Shown here piece after piece: positions 31,275-41,490 of a stretch of 64,000 nucleotides of DNA. The position numbers were made by a program, and so were the translations under genes. The notes below the pieces were generated by a model. It did no database searches, was not told where the DNA came from, and was given only the letters and a program-made list of their open reading frames with translations. The stretch's first letter is position 1; every line of letters begins with the position of its first letter. Location of the stretch: assembly GCA_032173965.1 (NCBI GenBank), contig CM063311.1, positions 980,262-1,044,261 on the forward strand, read 5' to 3'. The DNA comes from Sitta carolinensis (lineage: Eukaryota > Chordata > Aves > Passeriformes > Sittidae).

Positions 31275-34200
31275 CATGGGGGAGGGGGGGACCACGCGGG
31301 GGGTCCAGGGGGGCGGGGACCCCCAAATCCCCCTGAATCCCCCGAATCCACCCCCAATATCCCCCGAATCCACCCCCAAATCCCCCCGAATCCCCCGAAT
31401 CCACCCCCAAATCCCCTGAATCCCCCCGAATCCACCCCCAATCCCCATCCCCGAATCCCCCCCAATCCCTGAATCCCCCCGAATCCCAACCCCCAAATCC
31501 CAATCCCCCCAAATCCCCCCCGAATCCACCCCAAATCCCCCTGAATCCCCCGAATCCACCCCCAAATCCCCCTGAATCCCCCCGAATCCACCCAAATCCC
31601 CCTGAATCCCCCCGAATCCACCCCAAATCCCCGAATCCCCCCGAATCCACCCCAAATCCCCCGAATCCCCCGAATCCACCCCCAATCCCTGAATCCCCAA
31701 TCCCCAATCCCCAATCCCCCAATCCCCCAAATCCCCGAATCCCCCAATCCCAATCCCCCCAATCCTGATCCCCCAATTCCCCAATCCCCTCCAATCCCCT
31801 GAATCCCCCCAATCCCAATGCCCCAATCCCCCCCTGTTCCCCAATCCCCCAAATCCCCCCAATCCCAATGCCCCCAATCCCCCCAATCCCAATGCCCCCA
31901 ATCCCCCCAATCTCCCTAATCCCAATCCCCCCAATCCCAATCCCAAATCCCAATCCCCCCAATCCCAATCCCCCCCATTCCCCCCATCCCAATCCCAATC
32001 CCAATCCACACCTTCACCACCTCCTGGCCCAGCACCCCCCGACCACGGCGCACACCGGGATCATCTCGGACACGCAGGAGCTGGGGACGGGAAAATGGGA
32101 ATTAAAAATGGGAATTAATAATGGGAAAGGGGATTAAAAATGGGGATTAATAATGGGGAAAATGGGAATTAAAAATGGGAACACCTGTCCCAGGTGTGCC
32201 CTCACCTGTGGAAGGTGTCCCCCCATCCCAGGTGTCCCCTCACCTGTCCCAGGTGTGCGCTCACCTGTGGAAGGTGTCCGGCAGGAGCTGTGGCCCCGCC
32301 CCTATCCCAGGTGTACCTGTACCTGTCCCAGGTGTTCCCCTATCCCAGGTGTACCTGTACCTGCCCAGGTGTGTGCTCACCTGTGGAAGGTGTCCGGCAG
32401 GAGCTGTGGCCCCGCCCCTATCCCAGGTGTACCTGTACCTGTCCCAGGTGTTCCCCATCCCAGGTGTACCTGTACCTGTCCCAGGTGTGCGCTCACCTGT
32501 GGAAGGTGTCCGGCAGGAGCTGTGGCCCCGCCCCTATCCCAGGTGTACCCGTACCTGTCCCAGTGTTCCCCATCCCAGGTGTACCTGTACTGCCCAGGTG
32601 TGTGCTCACCTGTGGAAGGTCCGGCAGAGCTGTGGCCCGCCCTATCCAGGTGTACCTGTACCTGTCCAGGTGTCGCTACTGTGGAAGGTGTCCGGCAGGA
32701 GCTGTGGACCCGCCCTATCCCAGGTGTACCTGTACCTGTCCAGGTGTTCCCATCCAGGTGTACCTGTACCTGTCCAGGTGTGTGCTCACTGTGGAAGGTG
32801 TCCGGCAGGAGCTGTGGCCCCGCCCCAGCCCCTCCAGCACCTCCCGGCGCAGCCGCAGGAGCGCTGGGAATCCTCGGGGCCGGCGGGATCGCGGGCCGAG
32901 TCGGAGCGGAACTGCAGCAGCACTGTCGGGACAGAGAGGGGCTGTCACGATAGGGGGACACTGTCACTGTGTCACTGTCGGGACAGAGAGGGGCTGTCAC
33001 GATAGGGGGACACTGTCACTGTGTCACTGTCGGGACAGAGAGGGGCTGTCACGATAGGGGGACACTGTCACTGTGTCACTGTCGGGACAGAGAGGGGCTG
33101 TCACGATAGGGGGACACTGTCACTGTCACTGTGTCACTGTCGGGACAGAGAGGGGCTGTCACGATAGGGGGACACTGTCACTGTCACTGTGTCACTGTCG
33201 GGACAGAGAGGGGCTGTCACGATAGGGGGACACTGTCACTGTCACTGTGTCACTGTCGGGACAGAGAGGGGCTGTCACGATAGGGGGACACTGTCACTGT
33301 CACTGTGTCACTGTCGGGACAGAGAGGGGCTGTCACGATAGGGGGACACTGTCACTGTCACTGTGTCACTGTCGGGACAGAGAGGGGCTGTCACGATAGG
33401 GGGCACTGTCACTGTCACTGTGTCACTGTCGGGACAGAGAGGGGCTGTCACGATGGGGGGCACTGTCACGATATGGGGGGCACTGTCACTGTTGGGACAG
33501 AGAGGGGCTGTCACGATAGGGGGGCACTGTCACGATATGGGGACACTGTCACTGTGTCACTGTCACGATATAAGGTCACTGTCACTGTCACGATATAGGA
33601 GCACTGTCACTGTCACTGTCACTGTGTCACTGTCGGGACAGAGAGGGGCTGTCACGATATGGGGCACTGTCACTGTCACTGTGTCACTGCGTCACTGTCG
33701 GGATAGAGAGGGGCTGTCACGATAGGGGGCACTGGCACGATATGGGGACACTGTCACTGTGTCACTGTCACGATATAAGGTCACTGTCACTGTCACGATA
33801 TAGGAGCACTGTCACTGTCACTGTCACTGTGTCACTGTCACTGTCACGACATGGGGACTCTGTCACTGTCACTGTCTCGGTGCTGCTGTTGTTTTTTTTC
33901 CCCAGAAATCTCCTTTTTTTTTCCCCCCGATTTTTTTTTTCCCCTCCAAATTTGAATTTTTCCCCACTTTTCACTCCCCCACTCTGAATTCCCCCCCTTT
34001 TCCATTCTCCCCGTGTAATTCCTGCCCGATTCCCGCTCTCCCTCACCGTGCAGCAGGAAGTAGTCGGGGCCGGCGCGGCGCAGCAGCGCAGAGTCCGGAG
34101 CCAGCGCCTCGCGCAGGGCGCAGAACTGCACGCGCTGCGGCCGAACGGGAAAATGGGGAAAAAATGGAATTTTGGGGTCTATCCCGAAGTTTTGGGGTCT

Positions 34201-37200
34201 CTCCAGGAGTTTTTAGGGTTTTTAACCCCCAAAATTTCACAATTGCCCTTTCTGACCAGGGTGGTCTCCAGCCGGACCCCTTTGGGATTTTTAGGATCTG
34301 CCCCAAATTTTTAGGATCTATCCCAAACTTTTGGGGTCTATCCCAAAGTTGGGGAAAATATGGGGTCTATCCCAGATTTTTGGGGTCTCTCCAGGGTTTT
34401 TTAGGGTTTTTTACCCCCCAAAATTTCACAACTGCCCTTTCTGACCAGGGTGGTCTCCAGCCGACCCCTTTGGGATTTTTAGGATCTGCCCCAAATTTTT
34501 GGGGTCTATCCCAAATTTATGGGGTCTATCCCAAATTTATGGGGTCTATCCCAAAGTTTTGGGGTCTCTCCAGAGGTTTTTAGGGTCGTTTCCCCCCAAA
34601 TCCCCCAAACTTTCCCCATTGCCCTTTCTGACCAGGGTGGTCTCCAGCCGGACCCCTTTGGGATTTTTAGGATCTGCCCCAAATTTTTAGGATCTATCCC
34701 AAATTTTGGGGTCTTATCCCAAATTTATGGGGTCTATCCCAGATTTTTGGGGTCTTCTCCAGGTTTTTTAGGGTCTTTCCTCCCCCAAACTTTCCCATTG
34801 CCCTTTCTGACCAGGGTGGTCTCCAGCCGGACCCCTTTGGGATTTTTAGGATCTGCCCCAAATTTTTAGGATCTATCCCAAACTTTTGGGGTCTATCCCA
34901 AATTTATGGGGTCTATCCCAGATTTTGGGGTTCTCCAGGTTTTTTAGGGTTTTTTACCCCCCAAATTTCACAACTGCCCTTTCTGACCAGGGTGGTCTCC
35001 AGCCAGACCCTTTGGATTTTTAGGTTGCCAATTTTTGGGTCTATCCCAAATTAGGTCTATCCCAAAGTTTGGGTCTATCCAGAGTTTTTAGGGTCGTTTC
35101 CCCCAATCCCAAATTCCCATTGCCTTTTGACCAGGTGGTTCAGCAACCCTTGGTTTAGATCTGCCCAAATTTTGAGGTCTATCCCAAATTTTGGGGTCTA
35201 TCCCAAAGTTTTGGGGTCTATCCAATTTGGGGTTCTCCAGGGTTTTTTACCATCCTAAACCCCCCAACCCCCCCCATTGCCCTTTTTGACCAGGGTGGTC
35301 TCGGGGGGCTCCAGCCGAGCCCGTTTGGGATTTTTTCAGGATCTACCCCAATTTTTAGGATCTATCCCAAATTTTCGGGGTCCATCCCAAACTTTCAGTG
35401 TTTTCCACCCCCCCAAACCCCCCCTCACTGACCTTTTTGACCATGGTGGTCTCGGGGGGCTCCAGCCGAGCCCGTTTGGCCTCGGGTCCATCCTCCACCC
35501 CCCCCGTGCTCACTTTGGCCACTTTGGGTTTTTCCCTACAAAAAATCCCAAAAAATCCCAAGAAATTAAACTCAGAAAACCCCAAAACCCCTGAAATTTT
35601 TGGGGTTCTACCTCAAAACTCACTCCACGAACTCGTGGTCGCCCAGGTCAGCAAACATGTAGCCGTGGTAGCCAAAGACGTCGCCGGTGAAGAATTTAAT
35701 TCCGTTTTTGTGGCAGATTTGGTTGATCCTCAGCATGGATTCCCTGGAGCAGCAGGTGAGGCACACCTGGGAAAGGGAAATTTGGGGGTTAGAGTGAGGG
35801 GGGGGTGGAGGAAAAAAGGGATTTTGGGGTTGGAAATGGGGGGTTGTGTTAAAAAATGGGGGTTTTGTGTTAAAAATGGGGGTTTTGTGTTAAAAAATGG
35901 GGGGGTTGTCTTTAAAAAATGGGGATTCTGTCTTTAAAAAACGGGGGATTTTGTTCTAAAAATGGGGATTCTGTCTAAAAATGGGGATTCTATCCCAAAA
36001 TGGGGCTTTTAGGCCAACAAATGAGGGATTCTATCTCAAAAATGGGGATTCTGCCCCAAACTGGGACAATCCCCCCCAAACCCCAAAATATCCCATCCCA
36101 GACCCCAAGCCCCCTGCCCACCCCCCCAAACCCAGGAATATCCCATCCCAGCCCCCCAAACCCCCCCAGACCCCTGCCAATCCCATCACAAACCCCCCAA
36201 AACCCTGAAAATCCATCCCAAACCCAGGAATATCCCATCCCAGCCCCCCAAACCCCTGCCAATCCCCCCCAAACCCAGGAATATCCCATCCCAATCCCCT
36301 ACCAATCCCACCCCAGCTCCCCCAACCCAGGAATATCCCACCCCAATCCCCCCGAATCCCCCCCAACCCCAGGAATATCCCACCCAATCCCCCCCAAACC
36401 CAGGAATATCCCATCTCAAACCCAGCAATATCCCATCCCAGACCCCCCAATCCCCCCCAAACCCAGGAATATCCCACCCCAATCCCCCGAATCCCCCCGA
36501 ATCCCCCCAACCCCAGGAATATCCCACCCCAATCCCCCCAAACCCCTGCCAATCCCATCCCAGCCCCCCCAACCCCAGGAATATCCCATCCCAGCCCCCC
36601 CAAACCAGGAATATCCCATCCCAGACCCCCAAACCCAGGAATATCCCATCCCAGACCCCCAAACCCAGGAATATCCCACCCCAATCCCCCCAAACCCCTG
36701 CCAATCCCATCCCAGCCCCCCAACCCCAGCAATATCCCACCCAATCCCCCCAAGCCCAGGAATATCCCACCCCAATCCCCCCAACCCCAGGAATATCCCA
36801 CCCCAATCCCCCCCAACCCCAGGAATATCCCACCCCAATCCCCCCCAAGCCCAGGAATATCCCACCCCAATCCCCCTGAATCCCCCCCAATCCCCCCCAA
36901 CTCCAGGAATATCCACCCCAATCCCCCCCAAACCCCTGCCAATCCCATCCCAGCCCCCCCAACCCCAGGAATATCCCACCCCAATCCCCCCCAACCCCAG
37001 GAATATCCCACCCCAATCCCCCCAACCCCAGGAATATCCCACCCCAATCCCCCCCAACCCAGGAATATCCCATCCCAGACCCCCAAACCCAGGAATATCC
37101 CATCCCAGACCCCCAAACCCAGGAATATCCCATCCAGCCCCCCCAACCCCAGGAATATCCCATCCCAGCCCCCCAAACCAGGAATATCCCATCCCAGACC

Positions 37201-40200
37201 CCAAACCAGGAATATCCCATCCCAGACCCCCAAACCCAGGAATATCCCACCCCAATCCCCCCCAAACCCCTGCCAATCCCATCCCAGCCCCCCAACCCCA
37301 GCAATATCCCACCCCAATCCCCCCCAAGCCCAGGAATATCCCACCCCAATCCCCCCAACCCCAGGAATATCCCACCCCAATCCCCCCAAGCCCAGGAATA
37401 TCCCACCCCAATCCCCCCAAGCCCAGGAATATCCCACCCAATCCCCCCAAGCCCAGGAATATCCCACCCAATCCCCCCCAAGCCCAGGAATATCCCACCC
37501 CAATCCCCCCCAAGCCCAGGAATATCCCACCCCAATCCCCCCAATCCCCTGCCAATCCATCCCAGCCCCCAAGCCCAGGAATATCCCATCCCAGACCCCC
37601 AAACCCAGGAATATCCCATCCCAGACCCCAACCCCAGCAATATCCCACCCCAATCCCCCCAACCGCAGGAATATCCCCCCCAATCCCCCCCAATCCCCCC
37701 CGCCCCGTGCCCACCGCGTCGAACTGCGTGAAGAACTCGGGCCCCTTGGCGTCGACGCTCTCGGGGTCTGCCCGCACCTCCACCATGGCGTTGAGGCTCC
37801 GCGCCCGCGCCAGCGACGCCTCGGCACGGCTCCGGCCCTGGCAACCCGCCGGGATCAGGAACTGCGCGCGGCCCTCCTGCGGGCACACCTGCGACAGGTG
37901 AGGGGACAGGTGAGGATAAACCCGCTGGGATCAGGAACTGGCACTGGCTGGCCTGCGGGCACACCTGCGACAGGTGAGGGGACAGGTGAGGAGAGAGCTG
38001 GGATCAGGAACTGGCACTGGCTGGCCTGCGGGCACACCTGCGACAGGTGAGGGGGGGACAGGTGAGGAGAGAGACAGGTGAGGAGAGAGACAGGTGAGGA
38101 GAGACCCGCCGGGATCAGGAACTGGCACTGGCTGGCCTGCGGGCACACCTGCGACAGGTGAGGGGACAGGTGAGGATAAACCGCCGGGATCAGGAACTGG
38201 GCACTGGCTGTCCTGGGGGCACACCTGGACAGGTGAGGAGGGGAGGGACAGGTGAGGATAGACCCGCCGGAATCAGGAACTGGCACTGGCTGTCCTGGGG
38301 GCACACCTGGGACAGGTGAGGAGGGGAGGGACAGGTGAGGATAAACCTGCCGGGATCAGGAACTGGGCACTGGCTGTCCTGGGGGCACATCTGGACAGGT
38401 GAGGATAAACCCGCCAGGATCAGGAACTGGGCACTGGCTGTCCTGGGGGCACACCTGGACAGGTGAGGATAAACCCGCCAGGATCAGGAACTGGGCACTG
38501 GCTGTCCTGGGGGCACACCTGGACAGGTGAGGATAAACCCGCCAGGATCAGGAACTGGGCACTGGCTGTCCTGGGGGCACACCTGGACAGGTGAGGATAA
38601 ACCCGCCAGGATCAGGAACTGGCACTGGGTGTCCTGGGGGCACACCTGGACAGGTGAGGAGGGGAGAGACAGGTGAGGAGAGAGACAGGTGAGGAGAGAG
38701 ACAGGTGAGGAGTGACCCCTGGGATCAGGAACTGGCCTGCCTGTCCTCAGGACACACCTGGGCAGGGGGACAGGTGAGGAGGGAGCCAGGTTTGGAGGGG
38801 GGTCCTGAGGGGAACACCTGGTAAAACCAGGACAAGGTGTTCCCCAGGTGTGTCCAGGTGTGGGTGTGTCCCCTCCCCCCAGGTGTGTCCCCAGGTGTGT
38901 GCCCCCTCACCTGGTGGTGGTCCAGCAGGGTGAGCCCCTTCACCCGGCCAGGATGAGGCTGTGGCCAGGTGTGGGTGTGTGCCCAGGTGTGTCCCCTCCC
39001 CCAGGTGTGTCCCCGGGTGAGTCCCAGGTGTGTCCCCTCCCCTCAGGTGTGTCCCCAGGTGTGTCCCCCTCACCTGGTGGTGGTCCAGCAGGGTGAGCCC
39101 CTTCACCCCGGCCAGGATGAGGTTTTTGGCCACCTCGGCCCCCAGCCCCGCAGCCCCACCAGCAGCACCCTGGAGGCCCTCAACCTGCGGGGGGGGGGGG
39201 CAATGAGACCCCAGACCCGAGAGAGACCCAGACCCAGAGAGACCCCAGACCGAGAGAGACCCCGGATCCCTACAGAGACCCCCAGACCGAGAGAGACCCC
39301 CGGATCCCTACAGAGACCCCCAGACCCGAGAGAGACCCCAGACCCAGAGAGACCCCAGACCCGAGAGAGACCCCCGGATCCCTACAGAGACCCCAGACCC
39401 GAGAGAGACCCCAGACCCCAGAGAGACCCGGATCCCTACAGAGACCCCAGACCCGAGAGAGACCCCGGATCCCTACAGAGACCCCAGACCCGAGAGAGAC
39501 CCCCGGATGCCTACAGAGACCCCAGACCCGAGAGAGACCCCGGATCCAAGAGAGACCCCAGACCGAGAGAGACCCCGGATCCAAGAGAGACCCCAGAGAG
39601 ACCCAGACCGAGAGAGACCCCCGGATCCCTACAGAGCCCCCCAGACCCGAGAGAGACCCCCGGATCCAAGAGAGACCCCAGACCCCAGAGAGACCCCCGG
39701 ATCCCTACAGAGCCCCCCAGACCCGAGAGAGACCCCGGATCCCTACAGAGACCCCCGGAACCGAGAGAGACCCCAGACCCGAGAGAGACCCCCAGAGAGA
39801 CCCCAGACCCCAGAGAGACCCCCGGATCCGAGAGAGACCCAGACCCGAGAGAGACCCCCAACCCTATGGGGACCCTGGCAATGAGACCCCAGACCCTGTG
39901 GGGACCCCCAGACCCGAGAGAGACCCCCGGATCCCTACGGGGACCCCCAGACCCGAGAGAGACCCCCGGATCCGAGAGAGACCCCCAACCCCTATGGGGA
40001 CCCCGGCAATGAGACCCCAGACCCCTGTGGGAACCCCCGGACCCCCATAGAGACCCCAGACCCGAGAGAGACCCCCAGACCTTACAGAGACACCCTCAAC
40101 CCCTATAGGGACCCCCCCAACCCCTATAGAGACCCCCGAACCCCCCTATAGAGACCCCCAGACCCCTATGGGGACCCCCAGACCCTACAGGGACCCCAGA

Positions 40201-40629
40201 CCCCTATGGGGACCCCAGACCTTATAGAGACCCCCCAGACTCTACAGGGACCCCCAGACCCCTCTAGAGCCACCCTGAATCCCCTATAAGGACCCCCAAC
40301 CCCCTACTGACCCCTATAAAGACCTCCAAGCTCCTATGGGGACCTCCCAGACTCCTCTGGGAACCCCCAGAGCCCCCTAAGTCTCCTACAGGGGTTCCTC
40401 TAATTCCTACAGGGCTCTTATATCCCCTATAGACCCCGCCCAAAACCCACAGAGAGACACCCCGAGAACTCCCAAGCCCTATAGGACCCCCCCAAGCCCC
40501 TATAGGTCCCCGTATAGAAGACCCCCAACCTTTTCTGGGCCTCGAGCCCCACAGCCGGATCTGCCGGTCGTACTGCGCCGCCTCCTCCTCGCTGATGCCG
40601 CCGGCGCTCGACTCGTCCTTCTCCACCAT
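31190..40629 (-). CDS. SAE1: SAE1, SUMO-activating enzyme subunit 1 (nine exons)
   Basis: Nine minus-strand exons cover the whole protein: 40629-40530, 39184-39074, 37888-37715, 35766-35624, 35535-35433, 34134-34047, 32922-32790, 32080-32012 and about 31274-31190. Exon count matches mammals. Known: SAE1 pairs with UBA2 to form the nuclear SUMO E1. SAE1 supplies the conserved Arg and half of the adenylation fold, and the catalytic Cys is on UBA2. Seen: ISEEEAAQYDRQIRLWG, AKNLILAGVKGLTLLDH, TCCSRESM, HKNGIKFFTGDVFGYHGY, KVAKVS...VEDGP, ETTMVKK, DYFLL, SEMIPVCAVVGG. Exons 1, 2, 7 and 8 contain single-base indels, and exon 9 probably does, that splice-phase arithmetic marks as missing or extra bases. 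Exons 3-6 are intact. Introns are minisatellites, many of which include exon edges. Confidence 0.9.
31330..32005. repeat. CCCCCGAATCCACCCCCAAAT minisatellite (SAE1 intron 8)
   Basis: 17-22 bp units grade into CCCCAATCCCAAT. The array starts directly at the donor of exon 8, and its unit resembles the donor sequence (GTGTGGATTGGG on the gene strand). Confidence 0.88.
32012..32080 (-). CDS. SAE1: SAE1 exon 8 (one base missing)
   Basis: Acceptor GTCCCCAG, donor AAG/GTGTGG. It reads CVSEMIPVCAVVGG and then, after restoring one G, LGQEVVK. The exon is 69 nt, while its phases (2 in, 0 out) need 70. The loss lies in the C run 32035-32040. Confidence 0.85.
32180..32785 (-). repeat. Minisatellite carrying the 3' end and donor of SAE1 exon 7
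   Basis: Units of about 110 bp contain, on the gene strand, GGGGCCACAGCTCCTGCCGG, ACACCTTCCACAG and the donor GTGAGC, identical to the end of exon 7, followed by ACCTGGGACAGGTACAGGT spacers. There are five to six copies. Those between 32575 and 32780 are missing many bases. Confidence 0.88.
32790..32922 (-). CDS. SAE1: SAE1 exon 7 (two frame breaks)
   Basis: After CTGTCCCGACAG it reads LLQFRSDSARDPAGPEDS, then in a second frame ALLRLRREVLEGLG, then in a third GPQLLPDTFH. These follow the mammalian LLKFRTDKGRDP...LLLQIRNDVLDSLG...LLPEDF order. The donor is CACA/GTGAGC here but CACAG/GTGAGC in the repeat copies, so a G is probably missing as well. Confidence 0.8.
32927..33870 (-). repeat. Minisatellite carrying the acceptor of SAE1 exon 7
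   Basis: About 13 units of 50-60 bp contain CACTGTCGGGACAGAGAGGG and GCTGTCACGATAGGGG. On the gene strand each includes CCCCTCTCTGTCCCGACAGT, identical to the exon 7 acceptor. Confidence 0.9.
34047..34134 (-). CDS. SAE1: SAE1 exon 6
   Basis: 88 nt, phase 0 to 1. It reads RVQFCALREALAPD, then a short Ala/Leu run and AGPDYFLLH, matching KVVFCPVKEALEVDW...TSDYFLLQ in mammals. Acceptor CGGCCGCAG, donor CACG/GTGAGG. Intact. Confidence 0.9.
34150..35425 (-). repeat. Minisatellite carrying the 3' end of SAE1 exon 5
   Basis: About seven units of roughly 180 bp, each with GCCCTTTCTGACCAGGGTGG and TCTCCAGCCGGACCCCTTTG, the diverged complement of the end of exon 5 (encoding RLE..ETTMVKK). The copy at 35277-35330 is nearly identical to the exon. 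Spacers are TCTATCCCAAATTTTTGGGG. The unit at 34975-35240 has lost many bases. Confidence 0.88.
35433..35535 (-). CDS. SAE1: SAE1 exon 5
   Basis: 103 nt, phase 2 to 0. It reads EKPKVAKVSTGGVEDGPEAK, then RARLEPPETTMVKK, close to the mammalian linker, and includes basic stretches. Donor GTCAGT, acceptor TTTTGTAG. Intact. Confidence 0.9.
35624..35766 (-). CDS. SAE1: SAE1 exon 4
   Basis: 143 nt, phase 0 to 2. It reads VCLTCCSRESMLRINQICHK, then NGIKFFTGDVFGYHGY and ADLGDHEFVE. Acceptor TTTCCCAG, donor GTGAGT. Intact and the most conserved exon of the gene here. Confidence 0.93.
35800..37690. repeat. CCCAGGAATATCCCATCCCA minisatellite (SAE1 intron 3)
   Basis: A short AAAATGGGGGTTTTGTGTT array (35840-36050), then about 1.6 kb of 30-37 bp units AACCCAGGAATATCCC and CCCAATCCCCCC. 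The long Gly/Trp ORFs on the minus strand are artefacts. Confidence 0.92.
37715..37888 (-). CDS. SAE1: SAE1 exon 3
   Basis: 174 nt, 58 codons, phase 0 to 0. It reads VCPQEGRAQFLIPAG, then RSRAEASLARARSLNAMVEV and ends EFFTQFDA, as in mammals (GAQFLIRTG..NRAEASLERAQNLNPMVDV..FFTQFDA). Acceptor CACCTGTCGCAG, donor GTGGGC. Intact. Confidence 0.92.
37889..38765 (-). repeat. Minisatellite carrying the acceptor and 5' end of SAE1 exon 3
   Basis: About 11 units of 52-80 bp. On the gene strand each holds CACCTGTCGCAG (or CACCTGTCCAG), then GTGTGCCCGCAGG and CAGTTCCTGATCCCGGCGGG, the first 15 or so codons of exon 3. The acceptor is retained in most units. Confidence 0.92.
38840..39066 (-). repeat. 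Second copy of SAE1 exon 2 3' end plus CAGGTGTGTCCCC units
   Basis: 38901-38970 repeats the last about 65 bp of exon 2 (encoding LILAGVKGLTLLDHHQ) with its GTGAGG donor. It is surrounded by GTGTGTCCCCAGG units that link the two copies. Confidence 0.85.
39074..39184 (-). CDS. SAE1: SAE1 exon 2 (one base missing)
   Basis: Reads LRASRVLLVGLRG, then after restoring one G LGAEVAKNLILAGVKGLTLL and DHHQ, the nucleotide-binding Rossmann part of the adenylation domain. Observed length is 111 nt, while phase 2 in and 0 out need 112. The missing base is in the C run 39146-39149. Confidence 0.9.
39200..40250. repeat. GAGAGACCCCCGGATCCCTAC minisatellite (SAE1 intron 1)
   Basis: Units of about 20-40 bp carry CAGACCCGAGAGAGACCCC and GGATCCCTACAGAGACC, decaying into CCCCTATAGAGACCCCC towards 40500. 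Confidence 0.92.
40530..40629 (-). CDS. SAE1: SAE1 exon 1 (start; one base missing)
   Basis: ATG at 40629, reads MVEKDESSAGGISEEEAAQY, then DRQIRLWG and, after restoring one base, LEAQKR. Observed 100 nt; the phase 2 donor (AAAAG/GTTGGG) needs 101. The loss is in the C run 40547-40550. Confidence 0.92.
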
Positions 40630-40634
40630 CGTGA

Positions 40635-41490
40635 CCCCTCACAGCCTGTCGCGACCCCTCACAGCCTGTCGCGATCCCCCAGAGCCCTCAGAGCCTGTCG
40701 CGATCCCCAGAGCCCTCAGAGCCTGTCGCGACCCCTCAGAGCCTGTCGCGACCCCCCAGAGCCCTCAGAGCCTGTCGCGACCCCTCAGAGCCTGTCGCGA
40801 CCCCCCGGATCCCTCAGAGCCTGTCGCGACCCCTCGGACCCCTCAGAGCCTGTCGCGATCCCCCAGAGCCTGTCGCGGCCCTCGGAGCCTGTCGCGATCC
40901 CCCAGAGCCCTCAGAGCCTGTCGCGACCCCCCGGACCCCTCAGAGCCTATCACGTCCCTCCAGACCCCTCAAAGCCCCTCACGACCACTCAAAGCTCCTC
41001 TGAACCTTTCAAAGCCGCTCACGACCCCCCCCCCAGACCCCTCACGACCCCTCAAAGCCCCTCAGGAGCCCTCGGAGCCCCTCACGACCATTCAAACCCC
41101 TCACGACCCCTCAAAGCCCCTCACGACCCTCTCGATACCTCACAGCTCCTCAGGGGCCACCAAAGGCCCTCCAGACGCCCCCAGACCCCTCCGGACGCCC
41201 CCAGACCCCTCACGGCACTCGCAGCGCCCCTCACGACCCCTCAAAGCCCCTCACGACCCCTCTCGATACCTCACAGCTCCTCAGCGGTCACCAAAAGCCC
41301 TCTGGACGCCCCCAGACCCCTCCAGACGCCCCCAGACCCCTCACGGACCCCCAGACCCCTCACGACCCCTCAAGCCCCTCACGACCCTCTCGATACCTCA
41401 GAGCTCCTCAGCGGTCACCAAAGTCCCTCCGGACGCCCCCAGACCCCTCTGGACGCCCCCAGACCCTCGGACGCCCCCAGACCCCTCACG
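40635..41490. repeat. CCTCAGAGCCTGTCGCGACCC minisatellite
   Basis: 21-42 bp units with TCGCGA, then degenerate CCCCTCACGACCCCTCAAAG units. It begins a few bases upstream of the SAE1 start codon. Confidence 0.9.

Noticed and set aside
32927..33870. CRISPR-like regular repeats
   Set aside because: No unique spacers, vertebrate context, and the unit includes an SAE1 splice acceptor, so it is a minisatellite.
36000..37700. Overlapping open frames of about 490-630 residues on both strands
   Set aside because: They consist of the CAGGAATATCCC repeat in SAE1 intron 3. Only the segment at 37715-37888 is coding.
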